Shown: piece after piece, positions 24,913-34,500 of the stretch
How positions within the stretch are numbered: the stretch's first letter is position 1
Layout: each line of letters begins with the position of its first letter
Origin: Candidatus Merdivicinus intestinavium
Lineage (GTDB): Bacteria; Bacillota; Clostridia; Oscillospirales; Ruminococcaceae
Assembly: GCA_018713245.1 (NCBI GenBank)
Contig: DVFM01000002.1
Span: 1 to 35,506, forward strand
DNA length: 35,506 nt
Direction: 5' to 3'
The notes under the pieces: model-generated
Told to the model about the DNA's origin: nothing
Database searches by the model: none
What the model saw: the letters and a program-made list of their open reading frames with translations, nothing else
Made by a program: the position numbers and the translations under genes

Positions 24913-25032
24913 CTGCACAGTCCCTCATTTACCGCTGGAACGGCGCGACAGGCTGCGCCGTCATGGGAAGATTTCATTTTCTGTCGTTTTGCAGGGGCAA
25001 ACTGTGTTCGCTCGCCTGTTTCACCAAAACGA

Positions 25033-25103
25033 TTGTAGGGGCGCGCATTGCGCGCCCGGGGGTTACGGAAAATCTGTCGGGCGGCCAATGACCGCCCCTA
25101 CAA
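25033..25103. repeat. 71-bp element with perfect 11-bp terminal inverted repeats
   Basis: TTGTAGGGGCG (25033-25043) and its exact complement CGCCCCTACAA (25093-25103) bound the element. Internally GCGCGCATTGCGCGC forms a small palindrome and GGGCGGCCAATGACCGCCC another, so the transcript would fold. No reading frame. It resembles miniature inverted-repeat elements or intergenic repeats common in gut Clostridia; a related copy lies at 25999-26082. Confidence 0.8.
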
Positions 25104-25142
25104 ACGGTGAGCCGCCGCTGGCAATCCGGCGCGGCGGACATA

Positions 25143-25177
25143 CAAAAACGGAGAAGCGCCGTCCGGGGTGCTTCTCC
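25143..25177 (-). terminator. Intrinsic terminator after pflA
   Basis: Minus strand GGAGAAGC-accccggacggc-GCTTCTCC followed by GTTTTTGTA. It lies 27 nt downstream of the pflA stop. Confidence 0.85.
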
Positions 25178-25203
25178 ATTCTATGCATGCTATTCCGCCA
25201 AAA

Positions 25204-25920
25204 TTATTCCTGCCGAAGCCGGGCATAAGCCTGGCTCAGCTCTTCCGCCAGACCGGGCCGGGCCGCCGGATACCGGTCAAAGGGGAAGGGAATTCCCAGC
25301 TTTTCGTACTTGGGGGCGCAGATTTTGTGGAAGGGCAGGAATTCCACCTTCCGCACGCAGGAAAATCCATCCAGAAGCCCGCGCAGCCGCGCCAGGTCCT
25401 CCGGCGTATCGGTGAGTCTCGGCACTGCCACATGGCGAATCCAGACGGGGATTCCCTTTTCCTCCAGCTTTTTCAGGAAAAACACCGGCTTTTCCATGGG
25501 ACAGCCGATATATTCCCGGTAGTCGGCGTCGGTGGTCATTTTGATGTCCAGCAGCACCAGATCCGTGACCTCCAGAAGGCGTTCCGCCCTGTCGTTCCAG
25601 ATGCAGCCGCTGGTATCCAGAGCGGTATGAATCCCATCATTTTTACAGAGAGTAAAAAGTTCCCGGACAAAATCCGGCTGAAGCAGAGGCTCCCCACCCG
25701 AAACCGTCACGCCTCCCTCCGGCCCGAAATAAGGCCGGAACCGCTTGATTTTGGCGAAAATCTCTGCCGTATCCGCAGTTTCCCCGGCGTTCGGGTCCCA
25801 GGTATCCGGGTTGTGGCAGTAGCCGCACCGGAGGGGGCATCCCTGCATGAAAACCACGGTGCGGACGCCGGGACCGTCCACGGTGCCCAAAGATTGGATG
25901 GAATGGATGTTTCCGGTCAT
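25204..25920 (-). CDS. pflA: Pyruvate formate-lyase activating enzyme (radical SAM)
   Basis: Generates the glycyl radical on PflB using SAM and a 4Fe-4S cluster. The protein has 238 aa. SLGTVDGPGVRTVVFMQGC leads into CPLRCGYC, the CX3CX2C cluster site (Cys28, 32, 35). VTVSGGEPLLQPDF is the SAM-binding GGE motif, followed by TALDTSGCIW and LVLLDIKMTTDADY. The ATG at 25920 has CAGGAGGG upstream; upstream in-frame codons lack a site. It lies 461 nt downstream of pflB, separated by repeats, so an own promoter may exist, but none was recognised. Confidence 0.96.
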   Translation of the reverse strand: MTGNIHSIQSLGTVDGPGVRTVVFMQGCPLRCGYCHNPDTWDPNAGETADTAEIFAKIKRFRPYFGPEGGVTVSGGEPLLQPDFVRELFTLCKNDGIHTALDTSGCIWNDRAERLLEVTDLVLLDIKMTTDADYREYIGCPMEKPVFFLKKLEEKGIPVWIRHVAVPRLTDTPEDLARLRGLLDGFSCVRKVEFLPFHKICAPKYEKLGIPFPFDRYPAARPGLAEELSQAYARLRQE

Positions 25921-25998
25921 AGAACCCTCCTGTTTTGGCAAAGATAAGCGTTGGAACATCTATTGATACCGCCCCTACGAATTAACGCCGCACCTCGT

Positions 25999-26082
25999 TT
26001 GTAGGGGCGGGGTCTCCCCGCCCGCATATCACACGAAATGTTTCGGAAAAAACGCGGGACGTCCGGAGGCCGTCCCCTACAA
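25999..26082. repeat. 84-bp element with TTGTAGGGG terminal inverted repeats
   Basis: TTGTAGGGGCGG (25999-26010) pairs with CCGTCCCCTACAA (26070-26082), one mismatch. Inside, GGCGGGGTCTCCCCGCC is a palindrome. Same family as 25033-25103, lying in the pflB-pflA gap; a partial end (CCGTCCTCTACAA) recurs at 26241-26253. Confidence 0.72.
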
Positions 26083-26097
26083 TCTGCATGGATAACA

Positions 26098-26173
26098 TTC
26101 AGGGAATCTGTACCGAAAACGGCGGTTCATCCCGCCGTTCCCGAACCCGACGCGAGGCTGGGCGGCCGCGGCG
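26098..26173 (+). repeat. 76-bp direct repeat, copy 1
   Basis: About 72 of 76 positions are identical to 26281-26356, offset 183 nt. The core AACGGCGGTTCATCCCGCCG is a hairpin. The preceding CGGGAC...CGTCC(C/T)CTACAA segment is also duplicated, so the true unit is roughly 120-130 bp. The gap 25921-26381 holds no gene. Confidence 0.85.
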
Positions 26174-26194
26174 TCTTGGCGGCCCGGCCTCCGG
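26166..26194 (+). repeat. Dispersed 29-bp repeat, direct copy
   Basis: Matches the reverse complement of 24884-24912 at 28 of 29 positions. It overlaps the end of the 76-bp repeat copy 1. Confidence 0.75.
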
Positions 26195-26280
26195 ATCCGC
26201 AGCGAATTGCCAGCGTCCTGCCAATTTCGCGGGACGGGAAACCCGTCCTCTACAAAATCAACGTTACATCCCAAACACCG

Positions 26281-26356
26281 TTCGGGGAATCCGTGCCGAA
26301 AACGGCGGTTCATCCCGCCGTTCCCGAACCTGACGCGAGGCTGGGCGGCCGCGGCG
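26281..26356 (+). repeat. 76-bp direct repeat, copy 2
   Basis: Second copy of 26098-26173, ending 25 nt from the pflB stop codon. The few differences are transitions, suggesting a fairly recent duplication. Confidence 0.85.
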
Positions 26357-26381
26357 GATTTCCTCCGGCTGTAAGCCGGCG

Positions 26382-28613
26382 TTACATGGATTCGTGGAAG
26401 GTGCGGGAAATGACCTCCCGCTGCTGTTCCCGGGAGAGTTTGCAGAAGTTCACCGCGTAGCCGGAAACCCGGATGGTCAGGTTCGGGTACTTCTCCGGCT
26501 CGTTGTAGGCGTCGATGAGCTGCTGGCGGTTCATAACGTTGACGTTCAGGTGATGGGCCATCTGGCGGAAATAGCCGTCCAACACCAGCACCAGGTTGTC
26601 CACCCGGTCGGAATCGGTGCGGCCCAATGCGTCCGGAGTGATAGAGAAAGTGTTGGAAATGCCGTCCCGGCACTTGTCGTAGGGCATTTTGGCCACAGAG
26701 TTGAGAGACGCCAGCGCGCCGTTTGTCTCCCGGTTGTGCATGGGGTTGGCGCCGGGGGCGAAGGGCTCGCCCTTCTTGCGGCCGTCCGGGGTGGAGCCGG
26801 TCTTTTTGCCGTACATGACGTTGGAGGTGATGGTCAGCACCGAAAGGGTGTGCTCGGCGTTCCGGTAGGTGGGGTTCTTCTTCAGCTCGTCGGAAACCTT
26901 TTCCAGCATTTCCCTGGCGATGCTGTCCACCCGGTCGTCGTCGTTGCCGTATTTGGGGAAATCGCCGGTGGTTTCAAAATCGCAGATGTAACCGTCCTCG
27001 TCCTTGATGGCCTTCACTTTGGCGTACTTGACGGCGCTCAGGGAGTCGGCAATGACCGAAAGCCCCGCCACGCCGAAGGCCATAAACCGGTGGACATCGG
27101 TGTCATGAAGGGCCATCTGGATTTTCTCGTAGGCGTATTTGTCGTGCATATAATGGATGACGTTCATGGTGTTGACGTAGAGTTTGCACAGCCACGCCCG
27201 GTAGGTTTCCAGACGCTCCATGACCTTGTCATAGTCCAGGTACTCGTCGGGATAAACCTCCATCTGCGGCCCCAGCTCGGTGCCGGAAAGCTGGTCGTGG
27301 CCGCCGTTCAGGGCCAGGAGCAGGAGTTTGGGCAGGTTGCACCGCGCGCCGAAGAACTGCATCTGCTTGCCGATCTTCATGGCGGAAACACAGCAGGCGA
27401 TGCCGTAGTCGTCGCCGTAGATGGGGCGCATCAGGTCGTCGTTCTCGTACTGGATGGAGTCGGTGTCGATGGAGACTTTGGCGCAGAAATCCTTGAAGCT
27501 CCGGGGGAGCTTTTCGGACCAGAGGACGGTCAGGTTGGGTTCCGGCGCAGGCCCCAGGTTGTAGAGGGTGTGGAGGATGCGGAAGGAGTTTTTGGTGACC
27601 ATGGAGCGGCCGTCCTCGCCGATGCCGCCGACGCTTTCGGTGATCCACATGGGGTCGCCGCCGAAGAGCTCGTTGTAGTCCGGGGTCCGCAGGTGGCGGG
27701 CCATCCGCAGCTTCATGACGAACTGGTCGATGAGCTCCTGAGCGCCCTCCTCGGAAAGAATGCCGCGCTCCATGTCGCGCTGGATGAAGATGTCCAGGAA
27801 GGTGCTGGTGCGCCCTAAGGACATGGCTGCGCCGTTCTGCTCCTTGTTGGCGGCCAGGTAGCCGAAGTACAGCCACTGGACGGCCTCTTTGGCGTTGGAG
27901 GCGGGTTTGGAGATATCGCAGCCGTACATGGCGGCCATTTCCTTCAATTTGCCCAGGAAGTTGATCTGCTGGAACAGCTCCTCGGAAAGGCGGATGGTGT
28001 CGGTATCCATGACCCCTTCCCCGATTTTCGCCTTGTCCTTTTTCTTTTCGGCGATGAGGACATCCACGCCGTACAGCGCCACCCGGCGGTAATCGCCGAT
28101 GATGCGGCCGCGGCCGTAGGCATCCGGCAGGCCGGTAATCACGCCGGCGTGACGGGCTTTGCGCATTTCATCGGTATAAACCCGGAAAACGCCGTCGTTG
28201 TGGGTGGTGCGGTACTGGAACTCATTCTCGATCTTGTCGGAAAGATGGTAGCCGTAAGCCTCGCAGGCAGCCCGGGCCATGCGGATGCCGCCGAAGGGAT
28301 TGACGCCCCGCTGCAAAGGCCGGCGGGTCTGCAGGCCCACGATGATCTCGTCGTCCTTGTCCATGTAGCCGGGGGCGTAGCTGGTCAGGGAAGAAACTGT
28401 TTCGGTGTCGATGTCCAGGACGCCGCCGAATTCCTTCTCCAGCTGGAGCAGGCGGTTCAGCTTCTTCATCAGGCGGCCGGTGCGCTCGGTGGGACCGGCC
28501 AGGAAAGAGCCGTCCCCGTCGTAAGGCGTGTAATTCTTCTGGATAAAATCCCGGACGTCGATGGCTTCCTGCCAATTTCCGCCGCAAAAACCGTTCCACT
28601 GTTCAAAATTCAT
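26382..28613 (-). CDS. pflB: Formate C-acetyltransferase (pyruvate formate-lyase)
   Basis: Splits pyruvate with CoA into acetyl-CoA and formate during anaerobic growth. The protein has 743 aa, normal length. [17 protein letters not shown] contains the adjacent catalytic cysteines. [16 protein letters not shown] near the C-terminus holds the glycyl-radical residue Gly718. The ATG at 28613 follows AAAGGATGGG; a longer frame to 28757 reads through the riboswitch and was rejected. Formate produced here feeds formyl-tetrahydrofolate, which fits the upstream ZTP riboswitch. The activase gene pflA is the next gene downstream. Confidence 0.97.
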   Translation of the reverse strand: MNFEQWNGFCGGNWQEAIDVRDFIQKNYTPYDGDGSFLAGPTERTGRLMKKLNRLLQLEKEFGGVLDIDTETVSSLTSYAPGYMDKDDEIIVGLQTRRPLQRGVNPFGGIRMARAACEAYGYHLSDKIENEFQYRTTHNDGVFRVYTDEMRKARHAGVITGLPDAYGRGRIIGDYRRVALYGVDVLIAEKKKDKAKIGEGVMDTDTIRLSEELFQQINFLGKLKEMAAMYGCDISKPASNAKEAVQWLYFGYLAANKEQNGAAMSLGRTSTFLDIFIQRDMERGILSEEGAQELIDQFVMKLRMARHLRTPDYNELFGGDPMWITESVGGIGEDGRSMVTKNSFRILHTLYNLGPAPEPNLTVLWSEKLPRSFKDFCAKVSIDTDSIQYENDDLMRPIYGDDYGIACCVSAMKIGKQMQFFGARCNLPKLLLLALNGGHDQLSGTELGPQMEVYPDEYLDYDKVMERLETYRAWLCKLYVNTMNVIHYMHDKYAYEKIQMALHDTDVHRFMAFGVAGLSVIADSLSAVKYAKVKAIKDEDGYICDFETTGDFPKYGNDDDRVDSIAREMLEKVSDELKKNPTYRNAEHTLSVLTITSNVMYGKKTGSTPDGRKKGEPFAPGANPMHNRETNGALASLNSVAKMPYDKCRDGISNTFSITPDALGRTDSDRVDNLVLVLDGYFRQMAHHLNVNVMNRQQLIDAYNEPEKYPNLTIRVSGYAVNFCKLSREQQREVISRTFHESM

Positions 28614-28655
28614 TTTGACCCATCCTTTCTGAATCCCGCGGCTGCCCTTTTTCAA

Positions 28656-28689
28656 AACAAAAAGGGCAGCCCTGCTTCCAAGGCTGCCC
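28656..28689 (-). terminator. ZTP-riboswitch terminator in the pflB leader
   Basis: Minus strand GGGCAGCC-ttggaagca-GGGCTGCCC followed by TTTTTGTTTTG. The 5' arm overlaps the 3' end of the aptamer (CTGGGC), so ligand binding and terminator formation exclude each other. A further arm, AAAAAGGGCAGCC, can pair with the terminator's 3' arm and could act as an additional alternative fold. Confidence 0.88.
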
Positions 28690-28759
28690 AGACGGTCGGC
28701 AAAAATCAACATTTCCGTGTTCCCATGTGGTAGACTCCACAAACCCGTCAGTCGCACGG
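28686..28759 (-). promoter_or_regulatory. ZTP (pfl-motif) riboswitch aptamer
   Basis: Minus strand: CCGTG, GACTGACGGG, GTGGAGTCTACCACATGG, closing CACGG, a linker, then GCCGACCGTCTGGGC. The GACGG/CCGTC pairing forms the pseudoknot, and the CCGACCGTCTGGGC tail is the invariant part of the motif. It is followed by a terminator and pflB, the gene after which the motif was named. Expected to switch pflB on when ZTP (AICAR triphosphate) signals a shortage of 10-formyl-THF. Confidence 0.93.
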
Positions 28760-28773
28760 AAGATCATGGTTTC

Positions 28774-28802
28774 AGTATAGCAAAGCCGTCCCCGTTTGTC
28801 AA
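28774..28802 (-). promoter_or_regulatory. Promoter of pflB
   Basis: Minus strand TTGACA (28802-28797), 17-nt spacer, TATACT (28779-28774). Start predicted near 28767, a few bases before the riboswitch. Confidence 0.88.
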
Positions 28803-28927
28803 TAGATTTTTGAAAAATTCCAATCTGCCCACTATATCTCGTAGGGTTTACGGAAATCCGGCGCGGATACCCCCGACATTTTGGAGAGTTTTTTCTCCCG
28901 TTTCACGCAAGCTTTGCCCGGGAATTC

Positions 28928-28948
28928 ATGTCCTCTGCACGAGGACAT
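28928..28948. other. Perfect hairpin downstream of spoIIE
   Basis: ATGTCCTC-tgcac-GAGGACAT, eight paired bases, 17 nt after the spoIIE stop. No T-run follows on the minus strand, so it may be an RNA 3'-end stabiliser or a protein-binding site rather than a terminator. The rest of 28803-28927 holds nothing recognised. Confidence 0.45.
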
Positions 28949-28964
28949 CCGTCCTTTCCCCTGC

Positions 28965-31259
28965 TCAGGACAGCTCCAGGCGGGCGGCGGCGACGGTGAT
29001 GTCGTCTCCCCTGCCCTGCTGGCGGAGGGCGGCGAGCTGGGTGAGCTTGTCCGCGATGAACTCCGGCTCCTGGCCGTCCAGGGCGGCGATTTCCTCGGCG
29101 AGCCAGTCCTCGGAAATGGCGATGGCCCCGTCGGTGACCATGACCAGCAGGTCCCCCTCCCGCAGCTGGGCCTTGTGGCGGTCGTACTGGATGCCCTGGA
29201 GGATTCCGGCGGGGAGGGAAGGCCCCTTGATCTGGATGGTGCGCCCGCCCCGGCAGAGGAAGGAGCAGGCCCCGCCCGCCTTGAGGAACTCCGCCTTGCC
29301 GGTGTAGAGGTCGATGCAGCCGATGTCCAGGGTGGCCAGGGATTCGTCCCCCGCCTTGACCAGCAGGGCGGAATTGATAAACTTGAGGGCCGCGTCGAAG
29401 CGGAAACCCGCCTTAATGAGCTTCAGGACAAAATTGCAGGTCATGATGGAGTCCACCGCCGCCCGGCTGCCGCTGCCCATGCCGTCGCTCAGGATGATGT
29501 GGGCATAGCCCCGGGGGTCGGCGAAGTACTCGCAGCTGTCGCCGCAGACCGGGCCGTCCCCGGCGTTTTTCTGCCGGAGGGCAAAGCGGAGGGTGTATTT
29601 GGCCCGCTCAAAAAAGCTGATGCGGGTCCGGCCGCCGGCGGTGACAACGCAGGGCTTGTCAAAGGGGCGCTCCAGCAGCTCCGAAAGCTGCTCGGCGACG
29701 AGGGCCGGGTCGGAGTGGAAGGGGGCGTCCCGGTAAAGCTCCAGCCGCATGCGGTCATAGCGGTCGACGACGCAGAAAACCTCCCTCGCCTCCTCCCCGA
29801 TTTCCCGGAAAAAGTCCGCCGCCCGTTCGGCCAGGGCGGGGTTTTCGGTTTCCCCCTCCGAGAGGTCCTCCCCCGCGTCCCGGAGCATCTCGGCGACGCC
29901 GTCCAGCTGTTCCATGGCCACCTGCTTGGCGCCCAGGACCTTCCGCCCCGCGTTTTCCCGGGAAATGAACTCCTGATAGCAGCCGTTGATGTTCCGGACG
30001 AGCTCGTCGGTTTTGGGGCAGCGGCCCTGGAAGAATTTCGGCAGGTCCTCCGGGTAGATGCGCCCCTGCTCTTTCAAAAGAGGGGTCAGGCGCTGGAACG
30101 CCTCGGTGGTCTGGCTGAAGGCCGTTTCCCAGCAGAACAGGTTCAGCCCGCACCGCCGGCAGACCCGCTCGGCAACCTGGTCGTACACGTCGCTGACCTC
30201 CGTCCCGTTTAAGCGGTTCAGCCGCCTGGACACGGCGTCCACCGAATCCCGAATCTCCCGGACCGTCTGGGCGGCAAAGTCCATCTGGGCGGAAAGGCGG
30301 CGGTTTTCCAGGCTCCGCCTGCCGTCCTCGGCCGGGGCCCGCTCCCGGAGCTTCCGGTAGACCGAGGCGGGCAGGGCCAGGAAGGCCGCGGAGGCGGCCA
30401 GCATGTCCCATGCGCCCGCCTCCGCGCCGCCGCCCAGGACCAGAATCCCCACCGTGCAGACGCTGAGGAACACAGCGGTCTGGGTGAGCCGCCCGAACCG
30501 GGCAAAACACCCGCAGAGCATCCCCGCCAGCGCCGCAGCCCCGGCCCCGGCGGCAAATTCCGGCTGCGCCAGGGTGATGGCCGCGGCAAAGGCGAGTCCG
30601 GCCGTCGCTCCGGCCGCCATTCCCCGCCGCCCGGCGATCCACAGCAGGAAAAATCCCCCCAGCAGCCGCCCCAGGTTCAGCGCCCAGACCGATACGCCGC
30701 AGGCCCCGATCAGCGCTGTCAAAAGCAGGATGAATAAGCTCGCCTCCCGGATCTCGCCGGTCTCCTTCCGGTTGGTCAGGTCCTCCGCCGCCCGCAGGGC
30801 CTGGATGCTGAAGTAGGTCATGGCCCCGCCCAGGGCGCTTTCCGCCAGCCGGATGAGAAAGCCGGTCATCCCCTCGCCGCCCAGCACCGTCCCCACCTCC
30901 AGGCTGACGGTCAGGATGGCGAAGGACGCCCCGCACAGCAGCGGCGTGGAAGTGCGGACGCGGGGCTGGCCCGCCACCGCCAGCTTGAACGCCAGCACGC
31001 AGAGGAAGGCGATCAGGTAGGGAATGCTCCGCTCGAACTGGCCGAAGAGGGTGCAGCCCGCAATTCCTCCCAGCACGGCGGAAAACGACAGCCCCGACGG
31101 CATGGCCATGGCAAAGGCCGCGCCGAAGGGGGAAAGCCCCCCCAGAATGCGGACATTGGAGAGGAAAAGGGTGAGGAATCCCGAACCGGCATAGGGGAAA
31201 AAGCGGGCGAGCTGTCCCCACTGCCGCCGCAAATCGGAAACACGTTGCAGCTTTAACAT
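28965..31259 (-). CDS. spoIIE: Stage II sporulation protein E (PP2C phosphatase)
   Basis: Dephosphorylates SpoIIAA to release sigma-F in the forespore and helps polar septum formation. The protein has 764 aa. The N-terminal third has about ten hydrophobic segments (for example VLGGIAGCTLFGQF and LFILLLTALIGACGVSVWAL). A central cytoplasmic region contains VCRRCGLNLFCWE. The C-terminal PP2C domain has GDSCEYFADPRGYAHIILSD, SDGMGSGSRAAVDS with a metal-binding Asp, LVMVTDGAIAISEDW and GRGDDITVAAARLELS. The ATG at 31259 follows AAAGGACG. A TATAAT lies at 31315-31310 on the minus strand with no good -35, as for Spo0A-dependent spoIIE promoters, but no clear 0A box was found. Confidence 0.95.
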   Translation of the reverse strand: MLKLQRVSDLRRQWGQLARFFPYAGSGFLTLFLSNVRILGGLSPFGAAFAMAMPSGLSFSAVLGGIAGCTLFGQFERSIPYLIAFLCVLAFKLAVAGQPRVRTSTPLLCGASFAILTVSLEVGTVLGGEGMTGFLIRLAESALGGAMTYFSIQALRAAEDLTNRKETGEIREASLFILLLTALIGACGVSVWALNLGRLLGGFFLLWIAGRRGMAAGATAGLAFAAAITLAQPEFAAGAGAAALAGMLCGCFARFGRLTQTAVFLSVCTVGILVLGGGAEAGAWDMLAASAAFLALPASVYRKLRERAPAEDGRRSLENRRLSAQMDFAAQTVREIRDSVDAVSRRLNRLNGTEVSDVYDQVAERVCRRCGLNLFCWETAFSQTTEAFQRLTPLLKEQGRIYPEDLPKFFQGRCPKTDELVRNINGCYQEFISRENAGRKVLGAKQVAMEQLDGVAEMLRDAGEDLSEGETENPALAERAADFFREIGEEAREVFCVVDRYDRMRLELYRDAPFHSDPALVAEQLSELLERPFDKPCVVTAGGRTRISFFERAKYTLRFALRQKNAGDGPVCGDSCEYFADPRGYAHIILSDGMGSGSRAAVDSIMTCNFVLKLIKAGFRFDAALKFINSALLVKAGDESLATLDIGCIDLYTGKAEFLKAGGACSFLCRGGRTIQIKGPSLPAGILQGIQYDRHKAQLREGDLLVMVTDGAIAISEDWLAEEIAALDGQEPEFIADKLTQLAALRQQGRGDDITVAAARLELS

Positions 31260-31309
31260 AAAAAACGTCCTTTCTTGCCGGATACAGCCCGGATACTTGT
31301 CCTTCTTCC

Positions 31310-31315
31310 ATTATA
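31310..31315 (-). promoter_or_regulatory. Possible -10 box of spoIIE
   Basis: TATAAT on the minus strand 51 nt upstream of the start codon; the -35 position (CCGCTT) is poor. Suggestive only. Confidence 0.4.
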
Positions 31316-31429
31316 AAGGCAGGTCGGAGAAAAAGCGGTCGGATGGGGCTGCCGGGATTGCTTTTTTCCTGTCGGAAAACCGGGAGAGCGGGCGCGGAAA
31401 GTCTTTTTCGCCGGATTTGCCCGGAACCC

Positions 31430-31459
31430 TTGACGGAAAGGGCCGTTGTGTTGTATCAT
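31430..31459 (+). promoter_or_regulatory. Probable promoter of the alpha-mannosidase gene
   Basis: TTGACG (31430-31435), 18-nt spacer, TATCAT (31454-31459), 72 nt upstream of the start codon. Confidence 0.6.
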
Positions 31460-31530
31460 GGAACTGGATAAGGGATGGGAACGCCCTCCCTTGCGCCCCC
31501 GACTATATAAAAGAGAAAAGAGGAATGCGC

Positions 31531-34500
31531 ATGCTTAACGACAAGCAAATCCAGCGGATGCTGGACAAGCTCAAGCGGTTTGAGGACACATTGGACGGCA
31601 TGATCTTTGAAAAAGTGGGAGAGCTCCCCGTTTCCATCTACGAAACCAAGGAATCCCTTTACCAGATCCCGGACAGCAGTCTGTTCACCCCCATTCATCC
31701 CGGCGATATGTGGGGCGGCGAAGGGGTTTACGGATGGTTTAAGACGGCCTTCACCGTGCCCCAGGAACTGGCCGGAAAACCCCTGTTCCTCCGCCCCCGC
31801 ATGGGCGGCTACGAGGCGATGCTCTGGGTGGACGGCAAGCCCTTCGGAACCTTCGCCACCAAGATCGTCCAGACCGGACACGGCAACCATTACTGCGATA
31901 TGGTGGTCAAAACCCCCAAAGCCGGCCAGGAGCTGGACCTGACGGTGGAGTTTTACGCCGGCCACTACATTATGGGCTGCATGCCTTATGAGGAAAATCC
32001 CCGCCACGACTTCCGCTTCCCCTTCACCTCCATGGACATCTGCGTCAAAAACGACAAGATTGCCGCGTTCTACTTCAATCTCCGCACCCTGAACGAGCTC
32101 ATCGAGGTCCTGGACGAGACGAGCTACCGCAAAGCCGAGCTCATCCGGGTCATGCTGGCTCTCCATGAGGTGCTCTATTATGACCCCGCCAACGTCAGCC
32201 GCGAGGAGTTTTACGCCGCGCTGGATCAGGGGCAGAAAATCATGGCCCCCGCCCTGGCCCGCCGCAACAGCTCCACCGCCCCTTCCGTGGGGCTCATCGG
32301 CCACTCCCACATGGACACCGCCTGGCTGTGGCACATCGGCGAGACCATCAAAAAGTGCGCCCGGACCTATTCCAACCAGCTGAATCTGATGGAACAGTAC
32401 CCCGAGTATAAATTCGTGCAGAGCTCCGCTTACCACAGCGAGGTCATCCGGGAGCATTATCCCGAGCTCTTTGAGCGCATCCGCCAGAAGGTGCTGGAGG
32501 GCCGCTACGAGCCCAACGGCGGCGTCTGGGTGGAGTGCGACTGCAACATCACCTCCGGCGAATCCATGATCCGCCAGTTCCTGTGGGGCCAGCGGTTCAC
32601 CCGGAAGTATTTTAACTACACCTCCGACGCCTTCTGGCTGCCGGACACCTTCGGCTACTCCGCCGCCATCCCCCAGATCATGAAGGGCTGCGGCGTCAAG
32701 TACTTCCTCACCACCAAAATGGCCTGGAACGACACCAACCAGTTCCCCTACGACACCTTCTACTGGAAGGGCATCGACGGCACCAAGGTGTTCGCCCATC
32801 TGAACAAAACCCACGTCTGGCCGGCGCCCAAGGATTTCTACCAGTATGTTTACGGCACCGAAAGCGCCGACGCCATCCGGCAGAAATATGTGGCGGACCG
32901 CAAGCTCATCTCCTACGGCTTCGGCGACGGCGGCGGCGGACCCCAGTTCGAGATGATCGAGATGGCCCGGCGCTGCCGCGACCTGGAGGGCTGCCCCAAA
33001 GCCGAGCACACCACCGTCAGCCATTTCATGAACGAGCTGGAGCGCACCGCCAACAACCCGGACACCTATAACGGCGAGCTGTATCTGGAGCTGCACCGCG
33101 GCACCCTGACCAACCAGCACCAGATCAAGCGCAACAACCGCCTTTCCGAGATTGCCCTGCACAACCTGGAATACCTCACCGTTTACAACGCGGTGGAAAA
33201 CCGGGAAGCGGCCAGCGACGCGGCCTACCGCGACCTGACCTGCACCCTGCTGGTCAACCAGTTCCACGACATTCTCCCCGGCACCTGCATCCCCCGGGCC
33301 CATCAGGAATCCCTGGCGGCCACCGGCGAGCTGCTTCAGAAGGCCGGTTCTCTGATCCGTGAGGCCGCTTCTCCCGCCCAGGCGGAGGAGCAGGTGACCG
33401 TCATCAACCCCACTTCCTTTGCGCGCAGCGACGTCCTTTACCTGGACTATGTCCCCGGCATGAAGGTGCGGGGAAATTACCCCCAGCAGATCACCGAGAC
33501 GCTGGAGGGCGGCAAAAAGCTGGCGGTGGCCGGCGTGGAGCTGCCTCCCTACGGCAGCGTGGTCCTGACGCTGGAGCCCGGCGAGCCGGACGGCCGTTCC
33601 CCCTTCGGCATCAGCGGCCGCGACCTGGTGACCCCCTTTGCCCAGGTGACCTTCGACGAACGGGGCTTTATGAAGTCCTTTAAGGACACCGAGGCGGACC
33701 GGGAGCTGGCCGGCGAAGGCTATCCCCTCAACACCTTCCTGGTGGCGGAGGACCTGCCTTCCGCGTGGGACAACTGGGATGTGGACGCCGACTTGCAGAT
33801 GAAGTTTAAAGACTGCGCGGAATTCCTGTCCTCCGAAGTGATTTCCAAGGGCGCGGTGGAACTGCGCATCCGCAACAAATACCGCATCACCGAAAAGTCC
33901 ACCATCACCCAGGATGTGATTTTCTACGCCTCCTCCCCGCTGGTCAAATTCGAGACCATGATGGACTGGCAGGATGAGCACCGCTTCCTCAAGGCGGCGT
34001 TCGACACCTCCATTTTCAACGATTTTGTCCGCCAGGAGATTCAGTTCGGCTACCTGAAGCGGCCCACCACCCGCAACAACTCGGTGGATCAGGCGAAGTT
34101 TGAGGTGCTCAACCACAAATACACCGACCTGTCCGAATCCCGCTACGGCGTCGCCATCCTCAACGACAGCAAGTACGGCATCTCCGCCTATGAAGGCCAG
34201 CTCCGGCTCTCCCTCCACAAAGGCGGCGTGCGCCCGGACTTCAACGGCGACAAGGGGCGGCACTACTGCGAGTACGGCTTCCTGCCCCACAACTGCGGCT
34301 TCTCCGCCGACAGCGTCACCCAGCCCGCCTATGCCTTCAACTACAAGCCCATTGTGGTATCCGGCGCGCGGGAGATGGCCTCTCTCATCGGCGTGGACTG
34401 CTCCAACGTCATTGTGGAAACCATCAAACCCTGTGAGGACAGCGCCCGGGCGTTCATTGTCCGCCTGTACGAAGCGGAAGGCGCCCGCACCATCGCCAAC

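Noticed and set aside
26098-26356. Repeats considered as a CRISPR array
   Set aside because: Only two 76-bp copies separated by 107 nt with no regular spacers or cas genes; the units are palindromic intergenic repeats.
26394-27818. 474-aa plus-strand open frame opposite pflB
   Set aside because: Shadow frame; pflB has both catalytic and glycyl-radical motifs on the minus strand.
26382-28757. Longer pflB frame beginning at 28757
   Set aside because: The extra 48 codons translate the ZTP aptamer and terminator; homology begins at the ATG at 28613.
31456-34290. 944-aa minus-strand open frame opposite the alpha-mannosidase
   Set aside because: Composition follows the antisense of a GC-rich gene with no recognisable domain; the plus strand carries complete GH38 motifs.
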